From contig CAWGAE010000011.1 of the NCBI GenBank assembly GCA_963820395.1, positions 62,001 through 126,000 on the forward strand: a stretch of DNA of 64,000 nt, written 5' to 3'. Below the pieces are notes generated by a model. It was not told the origin of the DNA. It saw only the letters and a list, made by a program, of their open reading frames with translations, and did not search any database. Below are positions 16,442-25,515 of the stretch, piece by piece; position 1 is the stretch's first letter; each line of letters opens with the position of its first letter. The position numbers and the translations under genes are program-made. This DNA comes from DATFVJ01 sp963820395 (GTDB lineage: Bacteria > Actinomycetota > Actinomycetes > Streptosporangiales > Streptosporangiaceae).

Positions 16442-16780
16442 TCAGCTGTCAGCGGATATGACCTGGCGTAGCGTAGTAGCGTAGTGAGCAGAGACGCTTC
16501 TGTGAATGGCCTTTTCCAGGAGATTAACGCCGGTTTCGAGGACACCCTGGGTGCCCAAGACTCCCCGGGTGTAACCGGGCACGAACAGGCCTTTCACGGC
16601 CGGGTAGAGGGCGCGTATCCGTTCGGCTGTTTCCTTACCCAGCATCTGACGCGCGATGCCATAGTAGTAGGCAATCACGACGGCCATCAGCACCAGGTAT
16701 CCGCCGACAGCGGCGCCGATAACGTGCCTGACCAGCATGGGCCAGCCCGGGCGCGGTCCGCCTACTACCGGCTCTACCAC
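16442..16780 (-). CDS. small membrane protein, downstream of VTT gene
   Basis: A 112-residue protein (98 if started at the ATG at 16738). One clear membrane span (VIGAAVGGYLVLMAVVIAYY) near the N-terminus is followed by an amphipathic tail (GKETAERIRALYPAVKGLF). It lies 125 bp downstream of the DedA-like gene on the same strand, so the two could be co-transcribed. It resembles uncharacterised actinobacterial membrane proteins; function unknown. Confidence 0.65.
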   Translation of the reverse strand: MVEPVVGGPRPGWPMLVRHVIGAAVGGYLVLMAVVIAYYYGIARQMLGKETAERIRALYPAVKGLFVPGYTRGVLGTQGVLETGVNLLEKAIHRSVSAHYATTLRQVISADS

Positions 16781-16905
16781 CAGGCCCTGTCCGACCGGCT
16801 CCGCGAACGAGGGTGGCGATCACGCGCGCGCAACGGCGACGGGCCGGATCCACTAGGGCGCGGCACAGGTGACCGCGGCGGTTACGGCGCTTGATGATCA
16901 CCTGG

Positions 16906-17511
16906 TCAGGGGGGATCATCTGACGGCCCGCTGGCGGGCGCACGAACAGGCCGGGCCATGCGCCTTCGGTGACGGCGCACGGCGACGGTGACCAGCGCCC
17001 CGGCGCCGAGCCCGATGACGAGGATGGCGATATCGTGACCGGTGTGGTGGCCCGTGGCCAGCCGTGCCACCCCGTAGGCGCTGGCTGCCACCGACAACGT
17101 CCAGCCGAGGGAGTCCAGGAGATTCCAGAAGGCGAATTGATACGGCCGCATCTTGGCCGTGCCCGAGACGATGGCGGGGGTGAAGAACACGGCGAGCCAG
17201 CCCCATCTGGCATAAAGCCTCTCGCCCCGCTCGACCATCTTCTCCCGGCGCGCGTGGTGCCTGCCGGGACGTTCCAGCAGCCGGCGTCCCCAGCGGCGGC
17301 CGATGGCGTAGCCGCCGAGCCCGCCAGCCTCACCCGCGATGGCTGCCACCACGATCACCGCCACCAGGTCCAGCCCACCCTGGCTGGCGGCCACGGCGGC
17401 AGCTCCGAGGGCGGCGGTGCCGATGGCGGGGACGCCCGCCCACGAGGCGGCAACCGCCACGAACAGCACCGGGTACTGCCACCACGTGCTCCCCAGGCCT
17501 GCCGCCATCAT
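16906..17511 (-). CDS. DedA/VTT-family membrane protein
   Basis: A 201-residue integral membrane protein with about five hydrophobic segments. The VTT signature region is present: an early G-x2-GG pair (GEAGGLGGYAIGRRWG) and, after a charged loop (RREKMVERGERLYARWGWLA), the motif VFFTPAIVSGTAKM containing the conserved Arg/Pro/Gly-type block of DedA proteins. Relatives act as phospholipid scramblases or flippases, for example in undecaprenyl-phosphate recycling. The basic tail (RRHRRRMARPVR) is probably cytoplasmic. It is intact and unaffected by the nearby elements. Confidence 0.8.
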   Translation of the reverse strand: MMAAGLGSTWWQYPVLFVAVAASWAGVPAIGTAALGAAAVAASQGGLDLVAVIVVAAIAGEAGGLGGYAIGRRWGRRLLERPGRHHARREKMVERGERLYARWGWLAVFFTPAIVSGTAKMRPYQFAFWNLLDSLGWTLSVAASAYGVARLATGHHTGHDIAILVIGLGAGALVTVAVRRHRRRMARPVRAPASGPSDDPP

Positions 17512-17579
17512 GCGCTCCCGACGCCCGCTGCCACCAACGGCGGCACACCCGGCTCCCCCAGACTAAGCGTCCTCCGCTA

Positions 17580-18867
17580 AATTAACTATGTTTGTGCGAG
17601 ATGGTTGCCTACGGTTGTGGTATGGGACAACTGGTGGTGGATGAGGAGCGGTTCTCGGAGATGCTCGCGGAGGTGCGCCCCCATCTGAACGAGCTGCAGT
17701 GGCGGCTGCTGCTGGGGGCGCAGGCGCGGTCGCTGGGCCGGGGCGGGATCAAGCGGGTGGCGGTGTTGGCCGGGGTTCATCCGGACACGGTGGGCCGGGG
17801 AGCCCGGGAACTGGAGCGGGGCATTGAACCGGATGGCCGGGTTCGGCGGGGCGGGGCTGGGCGGCCAAGGGCCGAGGTGGATGCGGGGCTGGTGCCGGCG
17901 TTGCGCCGGCTGGTGGATCCGGCCACCCGCGGTGACCCGGAGTCGCCGCTGCGGTGGACGACCAAGTCGACGGAGAAGCTGGCTGGCGAGCTGGCGTCCG
18001 CGGGCCATCGGGTGTCTGCTGACACTGTCGGGCGGCTGCTGAAAGAGGACGGCTACAGCCTGCAGGGCAACGCCAAGACGGTGGAGGGCCGCCAGCACCC
18101 GGACCGGGACGGCCAGTTCCGGCTCATCAACACGCTGGTGCGGGCGTTCCAGGCGGCCGGCGAGCCGGTGATCAGCGTGGACACCAAGAAGAAAGAGCTG
18201 GTCGGCAACTACCGGAACGGCGGGAAGGAATGGCATCCGGGCGGCCAGCCTGAACGGGTGCAGGTGCACGACTTCAAGGGCGAACTGGGCCGCGCTGTCC
18301 CCTACGGCGTCTATGACATGACAGCCAACGCCGGCTGGGTGAACGTCGGCACCGACGCCGACACCGGTGCTTTCGCGGTCGAGTCGATCCGCCGCTGGTG
18401 GGAGAACATCGGCAAGGCCGCCTACCCGCACGCCACCAGGCTGCTCATCACCGCTGACGCGGGCGGCTCCAACGGCAGCCGGCTGCGGCTGTGGAAGGTG
18501 GAACTGGCCAGGCTCGCGCAACAACTCGGCCTGCAGATCAGCGTGTCCCACTTCCCGCCGGGGACCTCGAAATGGAACCGGATCGAGCACCGGCTCTTCG
18601 CCCAGATCTCCATGAACTGGCGCGGCAGGCCGCTGACCAGCCACGAAGTCATCGTCGAGACGATCGCCGCGACCACAACCAAGACCGGGCTGACCGTCCA
18701 GGCCGCCCTGGACACCGGCATCTACCAGAAGGGCATCAAGATCTCCGACAAGGAGATGAAGGCCCTGGAGCAAAACTCGATCAGACGCCACGACTTCCAC
18801 GGCGAGTGGAACTACACCCTCTTCCCCGCCCCGCTGCCGACACTCCCGGCATCACGGGAAGTTAATT
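17580..18867 (+). mobile_element. ISAzo13-family insertion sequence
   Basis: A transposase gene bounded by short inverted ends, AATTAACT (17580-17587) and AGTTAATT (18860-18867), which stand out as the only AT-rich octamers in the area. I cannot see a convincing target duplication, so exact ends are uncertain by a few bases. The transposase stop (18875) would fall just outside the right end. Confidence 0.55.
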
Positions 18868-18875
18868 CTCGGTGA
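17622..18875 (+). CDS. ISAzo13-family transposase
   Basis: A transposase of about 417 residues, starting at ATG 17622 (MGQLVVDEERFSEML) or at in-frame starts up to 17592. It has an N-terminal HTH region (GGIKRVAVLAGVHPDTVGRG), then the DDE core: D in VISVDTKKKELVGNY, D in LLITADAGGSNGSR and the glutamate in TSKWNRIEHRLFAQIS, with the characteristic linker KEWHPGGQPERVQVHDF. Length and order are normal for ISAzo13 and no lesions are seen. Confidence 0.9.
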   Translation: MGQLVVDEERFSEMLAEVRPHLNELQWRLLLGAQARSLGRGGIKRVAVLAGVHPDTVGRGARELERGIEPDGRVRRGGAGRPRAEVDAGLVPALRRLVDPATRGDPESPLRWTTKSTEKLAGELASAGHRVSADTVGRLLKEDGYSLQGNAKTVEGRQHPDRDGQFRLINTLVRAFQAAGEPVISVDTKKKELVGNYRNGGKEWHPGGQPERVQVHDFKGELGRAVPYGVYDMTANAGWVNVGTDADTGAFAVESIRRWWENIGKAAYPHATRLLITADAGGSNGSRLRLWKVELARLAQQLGLQISVSHFPPGTSKWNRIEHRLFAQISMNWRGRPLTSHEVIVETIAATTTKTGLTVQAALDTGIYQKGIKISDKEMKALEQNSIRRHDFHGEWNYTLFPAPLPTLPASREVNSR

Positions 18876-19055
18876 GCCCTAAGGACCCACGAGAGCCGGA
18901 GCAGAATATGCCCGGACCCGCCTGAGCCGCACCCGCTGCCAGCCGCACCCGCCTCGGCCCACAGCGCCCGGCTAGGACAGCCGTCCCCGGGGCGCCCGGC
19001 TCCCTCGCAGACCCCAGGCCCGCTTTCCCGAACCCCCTCCGCGATGGGGACCTTC

Positions 19056-19075
19056 GCCCCTGGCCTGCCAGGGGC
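19056..19075. terminator. 9-bp GC hairpin upstream of aquaporin gene
   Basis: GCCCCTGGC (19056-19064) pairs exactly with GCCAGGGGC (19067-19075). It lies between the IS element and the aquaporin gene and could stop transcription out of the IS, or sit in the aquaporin leader about 80 bases before its start. Confidence 0.4.
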
Positions 19076-19155
19076 ACCAGGAAGGACGATGCGCGCGGGC
19101 TTAACGCTCCTCATAGCTAAGCCTCTTCGGTGCGCTTGACGGGAAGGACCGCGGC

Positions 19156-20139
19156 ATGACGGACAACGTGCCGGCGAGCCGGACGGACGGTCCGACGGCG
19201 CGCGGGACCGCATCGGGGGCGGATGCTGTCAGCGGCCCGGCGGCCCGGCAGGTCGACCCGGCGGCGCCGGGGACGGCGTTCCCGCGCACGCGCCACGTGC
19301 TGTGGCTTGAGTTCGGGAGCCGCGAGGACTTCGATGACCCGCGCCGGGAATGGCGGCGGCTGTTCTCGGAGCTGCTGGGCACCTTCGCGCTGGTGCTGGC
19401 CGCCGCAGGCGGCGGGCTGCTGCACGCCAAGGGACAGATCAGTCTCGCTGCGGCGGTCGTCGCGCCGGGCCTGATGGTGACGGCGATCATCTTGTTCATG
19501 GGCGCGGTCTCCGGCGCGCACCTGAACCCGGCGGTGTCGCTGGCCTTCGCGCTGCGCGGGGACTTCCCGTGGAAGCGGGTCCCGGGCTACATCCTCATCC
19601 AGCTCATCGGCGCGACGCTGGCCTGCCTGTTCCTGCGCTGGGTGTTCGGGAACGTCGAGCATCTGGGGGCGACGCTGCCGGGCCCGGGATACAAGAACTG
19701 GCAGGCCCTGCTGATGGAGATCGTGCTCACCGCGCTGCTGGTCAGCGTGATCTTGGGCACCGCTTCGGCCGCGCAGAACGTCGGCGCGATCGCCGCGCTC
19801 GGCGTCGGCGGCTACATCGCCCTGGCCGGCCTGTGGGCCGCCCCGGTCAGCGGCGTATCGATGAACCCGGCCCGGTCCTTCGGCCCGGCCCTGGCCAGCG
19901 GCTACTGGACCAGCTACTGGGTGTACCTGGTGGGGCCGGTCGCCGGCATGCTGATCGCCGTCGGCTTCGCATTCGTGCTGCGCGGCCGGGGCGGCGACGT
20001 CATCTCCCGGGCGGCGGGCTCCGGCGTGCTGGATGAGGGGGCCCTGGCCGCCAAGGCCAAACTGTCCCAGGACATCGAGCAGGGCAAGGTCGTCCCCCCG
20101 GACATCGCCGGCACCGGACCGCAGCGCAGCGGGCAATGA
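19156..20139 (+). CDS. MIP-family channel (aquaporin/glyceroporin)
   Basis: A 327-residue channel protein. It has an unusually long polar N-terminal tail (about 70 residues), then six membrane spans and the two half-helix signatures: HLNPAVS (about residue 124) and SMNPARS (about residue 236). Both NPA/NPAR boxes are intact, so the pore should pass water or small neutral solutes; the selectivity filter cannot be assigned from reading alone. GAAGGAC lies about eight bases before the ATG. It stands alone between mobile elements, with a charged C-terminal tail. Confidence 0.9.
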   Translation: MTDNVPASRTDGPTARGTASGADAVSGPAARQVDPAAPGTAFPRTRHVLWLEFGSREDFDDPRREWRRLFSELLGTFALVLAAAGGGLLHAKGQISLAAAVVAPGLMVTAIILFMGAVSGAHLNPAVSLAFALRGDFPWKRVPGYILIQLIGATLACLFLRWVFGNVEHLGATLPGPGYKNWQALLMEIVLTALLVSVILGTASAAQNVGAIAALGVGGYIALAGLWAAPVSGVSMNPARSFGPALASGYWTSYWVYLVGPVAGMLIAVGFAFVLRGRGGDVISRAAGSGVLDEGALAAKAKLSQDIEQGKVVPPDIAGTGPQRSGQ

Positions 20140-20425
20140 CCGGCGTCGCGCTCAGGGAGCGGGATACCAGCTGCCCGGCCCGTACCCGCATGGACGATGG
20201 ACAAATGAGGTCGTGGGCAAGACCACCGGCTACCCCGGGCAAGGACGTCGGACCCCGGCATCATCGAGCACGCCAGGGAGCTGGGGCTGAGACTCCCGCC
20301 CCAGCGGGACGACCCCTCCGCCGGACTCACACCACAGCTCATCGTCGAAGTCGTCAGAGACGTCGCCTTCCACTACTCCCCCGGTTGGCGCCAGGCGATA
20401 CAGGTGATGGCCACTGAGCCAGTGA
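20140..20425. other. unrecognised coding scrap
   Basis: In one plus-strand frame 20262-20420 reads ELGLRLPPQRDDPSAGLTPQ then LIVEVVRDVAFHYSPGWRQA, which looks protein-like but matches no family I know. It has no start of its own and runs into a sulfatase fragment, so it is probably the tail of a lost gene. Confidence 0.3.
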
Positions 20426-20943
20426 CGTAGCGGGAACTTCAATGTCGAGGCGCAATGCACACCAAGCCGGTCGGCGCTGCTGACCGGTCGGCATCCGATC
20501 CGCTCGGGCACACAGGTCGTGCCGATCATGGGTGGCCCCGATGGCATGACCCAGTGGGAGGTCACGATCGCCCAGGCGCTGTCCGAGGCGGGTTATGCGA
20601 CCGGGATGTGGGGTAAGTGGCACCTGGGCTCCGGATCCGGAACGGCGCAGCCCGGTTGGACTTCGGGTTCGACGAGGCGGTGTGGAGTCCGCGCACCGCC
20701 GATGAGGTGATGTGGACGATGCAGTCCTTCTTCCCAGACGGCCCGGTGATCTCCGCGCCGTACGCGGACAGCACGCCCATCCCGCTGGCAGCGGAGCCGA
20801 TCTACGCGCGGAAGAAGGGCGCCAGGTCGGAGGTGATCTCGACCTACGACGCGGAGTTCCGGGCTGGGTTCGAACGCAAGATCACTGAGTGGTCAGTGGA
20901 TTTCATGTGCCGCACGCGCGGCGTGGCAGGGGCGGGGTGCCGC
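20426..20943 (+). pseudogene. arylsulfatase fragment
   Basis: The translation NFNVEAQCTPSRSALLTGRH contains C-x-P-S-R, the signature whose Cys becomes formylglycine in type I sulfatases, followed by the second block YATGMWGKWHLGS. After a frameshift near 20635 the frame continues FGFDEAVWSPRTADEVMWT, then YDAEFRAGFERKITEWSVDF. Both the N-terminal metal-binding Asp pair and the C-terminal half are missing. It is a fragment of about 165 residues with no start codon. Confidence 0.7.
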
Positions 20944-21015
20944 TGATCCACTGCACCGCAGCGGCGCTGCCGGCCACCGCCCGGCCGCTGGCCTGCGGGC
21001 GGGCAGCGCGCTCAC

Positions 21016-21136
21016 CTAGTGTCCCGCGCCGTAAGTTCGCCGAATATTTCTAGCAGGGACTTCGCCCGATTGTAAGGTCTTCACCAGTGCTGATGATCTC
21101 TGATTTATGTGAATTATTTTAGGCGCGGGACACTAG
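21016..21136. mobile_element. IS630-like MITE (non-autonomous)
   Basis: This 121-bp, AT-rich sequence begins CTAGTGTCCCGCGCC (21016-21030) and ends with its exact reverse complement (21122-21136). The ends match those of the adjacent IS630 element (CTAGTGTCCTGCGCC), and both stop at a TA, the target of that family. It holds no gene. The right end abuts the IS701 element. Confidence 0.7.
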
Positions 21137-22625
21137 TAGTACTTTGTTAGGTCGTACGGCGCGCCTCCCGCACTTGCCCTGATCTTTGTACTGTCATGCC
21201 GGGATGACCCCTCAACAGATGGCGGAGGTCCGGCCCCGGCTGCTGGCCTTTGCTGCGGAGATGCTCGGCGGGCTGCCGCGTAAGGACCAGCGGGCGGCCG
21301 GTGAGCTGTATGTGCGCGGGCTGCTGGCCGATGGGCGGCGCAAATCGATGCAGCCGATGGCGGCGCGGCTGGGGGTGGACCATCAGCGGCTGCAGCAGTT
21401 CATCACGTCTTCGACGTGGGATTACGCGGCGGTGCGGCGGAATGTGGCGCGGGGTTTCGCGGCCAGTCAGCCGGTGGAGGCGCTGGTGGTGGATGACACC
21501 GGGTTTGCCAAGGACGGGACGGCGTCGCCGTGTGTGGCCCGGCAGTACTCCGGCACTTTGGGCAAGGTCGGCAACTGCCAGCTCGGGGTGAGCGTGCACC
21601 TGGTGAACGAGCGGGCCTCGTGCGCGGCGGACTGGCGGCTGTTTTGCCCGGACAGCTGGGACGACGCCAAGCTCGATGATCCCGTGGCGGCGGCCGCTGC
21701 CCGGCGCCGCCGCCGTCAGGCGCGCATCCCCGGTGAGGTGCGGCATACCGGGAAGTGGCGGCTGGCCCTGGAGATGATCGACGAGATGACCGGGCCCGGC
21801 GGCTGGGGCCTGGCCGACCAGGTCACCGCCACCGGCGGCGCGCGGCCGGTGGCGGTGGCCGATGCGGGCTACGGCGACAACACCGCCTTCCGGCAGGAAC
21901 TGCAGAAACGAGGATGGCAGTACATGCTGGCGGTCAAGGGCACCACCAGCGCTCACGCGGGTGATGCCCGGCCGGCCGCGCCCGCACCGCGCAGCGGGCC
22001 GGGCCGGCCGCGCAAGCCCGCCTACCCCCGCCCGCCCGCGAGCCTGCGCCAGCTCGCGATCACCCACGCCACCCAAATCCAGCAGGTGACCTGGCGGCAG
22101 GGCACCAGGGCCACCAAAGGCAACCCCACCGCTGCCATGACCAGCCACTTCCTGGCCATCAGGGTCCGCCCCGCCAACCGGGACATCCCCCGCGCAGACG
22201 ACGGCAGCCTGCCCGAGTGCTGGCTGCTGGCCGAATGGCCCCCCGAAGCCGATGAGCCCACCGATTACTGGCTGTCTGACCTCCCGGCCACCACCCCCAT
22301 CGCCGAGCTCGTCCGCCTAGCCAAGATCCGGTGGCGGATCGAGCACGACTACCGCGAACTCAAGCACGCCCTCGGCCTCGGCCACTTCGAAGGCCGCTCG
22401 TTCACCGGCTGGCACCGCCACGTCACCCTCGCCGCCCTCGCCCAGGCCTTCTGCACCATGATCAGGACGGACCCAAAAGCCCCTGCGCCGGGATGACCCT
22501 CTACCAGGTCCTGCACGAACTGCAGCTCGTGCTCGCCCTCATCCTCGGCGCCTGCCCCTTATGCTGCCAGCCCATCACCCTCGACCGGCTCGCCGCCGCC
22601 CTCGCTGGAACCTAACAAAGTACTA
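21137..22625 (+). mobile_element. IS701-family insertion sequence
   Basis: This 1489-bp element has perfect 16-bp inverted ends (TAGTACTTTGTTAGGT). It is flanked on both sides by CTAG (21133-21136 and 22626-22629), fitting the 4-bp YTAR duplication of IS701. It landed exactly at the shared CTAG between the MITE and the IS630 element. Confidence 0.9.
21204..22615 (+). pseudogene. IS701-family transposase, late frameshift
   Basis: The ATG at 21204 starts MTPQQMAEVRPRLLAFAAEM. The DDE region is complete: D in VEALVVDDTGFAKDGTASP, D in PVAVADAGYGDNTAFRQEL and E in KIRWRIEHDYRELKHALG with the YREL block. The frame stops early at 22494-22496. The family C-terminus (MTLYQVLHELQLVLALILGA, then CPLCCQPITL) continues in another frame to 22615, so a one-base lesion near 22490 separates the last 40 residues. 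The catalytic core is untouched, so activity may survive. Confidence 0.85.
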
Positions 22626-23857
22626 CTAGTGTCCTGCGCCTTTAGACCCTCATAAAAGTGAGGCAGGTCACATCACCCGGACGCGTGTCATAACTCATTG
22701 TAGCAGGACGTGTTCGTAAAGTTATTGGCATGGCAAGGACGGGGCGGCCTAAGGCCGAATTGACGCTTTCCGGCGAGGAGCGGGCCACGCTGCAAAGGTG
22801 GGCTCGCCGGGCGAAATCATCACAGGCTCTGGCGCTGCGGGCAAATATCATCCTGACCTGTGCGCAAGGCCACGACAATAAAGAAACCGCGGCGTTGCTC
22901 CGGTGCAATCACACAACAGTCGGGAAATGGCGTAAGCGGTTCATCGAGAGGCGCCTGGACGGGCTGGCCGATGAGCCGCGCCCGGGACGTGAGCCGACGA
23001 TCACCGACGAGCAGGTAGAAAAAGTCGTCGTCGATACATTGGAGGCAACGCCGGATAACGCGACCCACTGGTCGAGGGCTTCCATGGCGAAACGTTCCGG
23101 CTTGTTCAAGTCCACCATCGGCCGGATCTGGACGGCGTTCCGCCTTAAGCCGCACGTGGCCGATACGTTCAAGCTGTCATCCGATCCGCTGTTCGTGGAG
23201 AAGGTCTACGACGTCGCCGGGTTGTACCTGAATCCGCCCGAGCACGCGGTTGTGCTGTGCGCGGACGAGAAATCCCAGGTCCAGGCCCTTGACCGGTCCC
23301 AGCCGGTGCTGCCGATGATGCCCGGCATGCCGGAGAAGCGGACACATGACTATGTCCGGCACGGCACCGTTGACCTGTTCGCGGCGTTGGACATCGCGAC
23401 CGGCCTGGTGATCGCGAAAACCTACAAGAGCCACCGTGCGAAGGAATGGATCAAGTTCCTGGAGGAGATCGACAAGCAGGTGCCCCAGCTGGCGGAACCG
23501 GACGAGCCCGGCGGCGAGCCGCATGTGCTGCAGATCCACATCGTCGCGGACAATTACGCGACGCATAAGACTCCGGCTGTCCGGCAATGGCTGGAAAAGC
23601 ACCCGAGGTTCAAGATTCATTTCACGCCGACCAGCTCATCCTGGCTGAACCAGGTAGAGCGCTGGTTCGGGCTTTTGACCGAGAAGCTCCTGAGCCGCGG
23701 CGTTCATAAGTCCGTAAAGTCGCTCGAGAAGGATATGCTCGCCTGGGTAGACACATGGAACGAAGACCCCAAACCCTTCATCTGGACGAAATCTGCGGAA
23801 GAAATCCTCGAATCACTCGAGCGACTTTTGCGGCGGATCAAAGATCCAGGACACTAG
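22626..23857 (+). mobile_element. IS630-family insertion sequence
   Basis: The ends CTAGTGTCCTG (22626-22636) and CAGGACACTAG (23847-23857) are inverted copies carrying the TA target of IS630/Tc1-mariner elements. The element contains one intact transposase whose stop codon is the TAG inside the right end. Its left end is shared with the IS701 target duplication. Confidence 0.85.
22730..23857 (+). CDS. IS630-family transposase
   Basis: A 375-residue protein with two N-terminal helix-turn-helix regions (TLQRWARRAKSSQALALRAN and ETAALLRCNHTTVGKWRKRF). The DDE domain follows: D in AVVLCADEKSQVQALDRSQP, D in QIHIVADNYATHKTPAVRQW and the acidic residue in SSSWLNQVERWFGLLT. The stop falls inside the terminal repeat, as in compact IS630 elements. 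No lesions are seen, so this is the best candidate for an active element here and could mobilise the adjacent MITE. Confidence 0.94.
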   Translation: MARTGRPKAELTLSGEERATLQRWARRAKSSQALALRANIILTCAQGHDNKETAALLRCNHTTVGKWRKRFIERRLDGLADEPRPGREPTITDEQVEKVVVDTLEATPDNATHWSRASMAKRSGLFKSTIGRIWTAFRLKPHVADTFKLSSDPLFVEKVYDVAGLYLNPPEHAVVLCADEKSQVQALDRSQPVLPMMPGMPEKRTHDYVRHGTVDLFAALDIATGLVIAKTYKSHRAKEWIKFLEEIDKQVPQLAEPDEPGGEPHVLQIHIVADNYATHKTPAVRQWLEKHPRFKIHFTPTSSSWLNQVERWFGLLTEKLLSRGVHKSVKSLEKDMLAWVDTWNEDPKPFIWTKSAEEILESLERLLRRIKDPGH

Positions 23858-23949
23858 CTGTGCGCCGAAATAACTGACTCGGCTTGCCGCAAAGGCCACT
23901 ACAGCTGCGCTCCAGGGAGGGCTGTAGGTGCTCAATTTTGGGGTACACC

Positions 23950-24150
23950 GGCTGGTCAGCGCGGCGGCGCGCCGGTACTCCCGGGCCAGCCATTCGCTGG
24001 CCAGGTGCAGGTAGACCCGGGTGGACTCGATCAACCGGTGCCCCGCCTGGGCCTGCACCGCCTCCAGCGCATCCCCGCCTCCCGCAGCCGGGTCAGGCAC
24101 ATATGGCGCACGAGGATCTCATCCAGGCCTTCCGCTGACAGCGGAAGACC
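23950..24150 (-). pseudogene. tyrosine recombinase, C-terminal scrap
   Basis: The minus-strand translation has DALEAVQAQAGHRLIESTRV then YLHLASEWLAREYRRA, the region around the catalytic His and Tyr of XerC/D-type integrases. An upstream block (HMCLTRLREAG) is in another frame. Only the last 60 or so residues remain, so the active site is incomplete. Confidence 0.5.
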
Positions 24151-24859
24151 GCGCCGGGGCCCCCTGAGCAGCACGAACACCCGGTTCGTAGACGCCGAGC
24201 CGACCGCTCGTCATACAGGTAAGCGCGCAGCGCGTCGAAGAACCGGCCCGCGGCCGGGACCACCCGGTGATGACCGCTCACCGCCCGCGGGCACGACTAC
24301 CGGGCCGGCCGGCCACCCCCAGGGCACCCTGGGGGCGCGCTGGCGCCCGCGACGCATCGGCGATCCCGAGCCCACCCCCGCAGCTCCCCGGGTTCCCCCG
24401 GCCGGATCTGCCCATTCCCCGGACGCGCCCGCCGCCGAGGGATAGAACGAGCCGTCGATTGACGAAGATTACCGCCGGAGCGCGCCCGCCACGGCGCGTC
24501 GCGTGTCACCGGAGATGCCGACCTGAACCTGGCACCTGGCACACCTCGACCCTGGGTCAGGGGTCGAGACACTCCCCTGTCACCCCGTCAGGATGATGTA
24601 CATGACCAGCAGGCGTGGCATCGTCACGTATGCGGGTGCTGTCGGCCGCACGGCCCCAGGCCCGCTATGACGGAAGGGCGCGGCAGCGCCGTGGCCGTGG
24701 GGTGTTCGGCTGGTCCGCCGGGCAGCGGGCAGAGGAGCCGGTGATGAGTGTTCCGACGGCTGGGGCTCCGGCCCAGGGCACGTTGCGGTATCAGCTGGAG
24801 TCGGGCCTGGAGCGATTGATCCCGCGGAACGTGCCGCGCGGGGTAAGGAAGCACGGGCT
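24151..24859. other. no supported gene
   Basis: About 700 bp between two gene remnants. An ATG at 24744 with GAGGAGCC upstream opens a short frame (MSVPTAGAPAQGTLRYQLES) that leads towards the DUF2252 fragment but shows no similarity I can place. Confidence 0.35.
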
Positions 24860-25292
24860 GCGGTGCCGCGCCGGTTCGTCGGGGCCAGTAAGTACACCAA
24901 CATGGGCCAGCGGGTGGTCGCGGGCCAGCGGCTGATGCACGCCAGCGACATCTTCCTGGGCTGGCAGCGGACCAAGGCCGGCCTGGACGGGCAGCAGCGC
25001 GACTTCTATGTCCGCCACCAGTTGCGGGACTGGAAATACTCGGTCAACATCGAGACCCTGGTGCCGCGCGGCATGCGAATCTACGGGGAACTGTGCGGCT
25101 GGACACCGGCCCGGGCGCACGCCCGCTCCGCCGACCGGATCGCCATCGCCGCCTACCTCGGCGGCTCCGACGTCTTCGACCAGGCCATCACCCGATTCGC
25201 CGCCGCCTACGCCGACCAGAACGAACGCGCCCACAAATCTCTCGTCGACGTCGTCGCGTCAGGACCGGATCACCGCCGAACGCGACCTGTGA
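24860..25292 (+). pseudogene. DUF2252 protein, C-terminal fragment
   Basis: The frame reads RRFVGASKYTNMGQRVVAGQ, then DFYVRHQLRDWKYSVNIETL, ELCGWTPARAHARSADRIAI and DVFDQAITRFAAAYADQNER, the C-terminal third of DUF2252 proteins, a kinase-like fold of unknown role. The expected last residues (GRITAERDL, stop near 25290) are in a different frame, so there is a lesion near 25260. The N-terminal two thirds are missing. Confidence 0.7.
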
Positions 25293-25515
25293 GACCCCCG
25301 CTGGCCCAAGTTGCGCCGCCATCCGCCGTGCTGACAGGTGTTCACCGAGGTGGAGAGCTGCGAGGTGTTCGAAGATGGCCCAGAGCGCCCGAACGCCGCG
25401 CCAACCGTCGCGATAGCCGGTCTGGTGGCGCGCTGGCTGGATGTGGATCGTCCTCGGGCAGTCCAAGCGCATCGCACGAGGTGATGCGGTCATCGAGAGT
25501 CCGCGGGAGGTATGC

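Noticed and set aside
17586..18800. A 404-codon minus-strand frame
   Set aside because: It mirrors the ISAzo13 transposase and has a His/Pro/Arg-rich composition typical of shadow frames.
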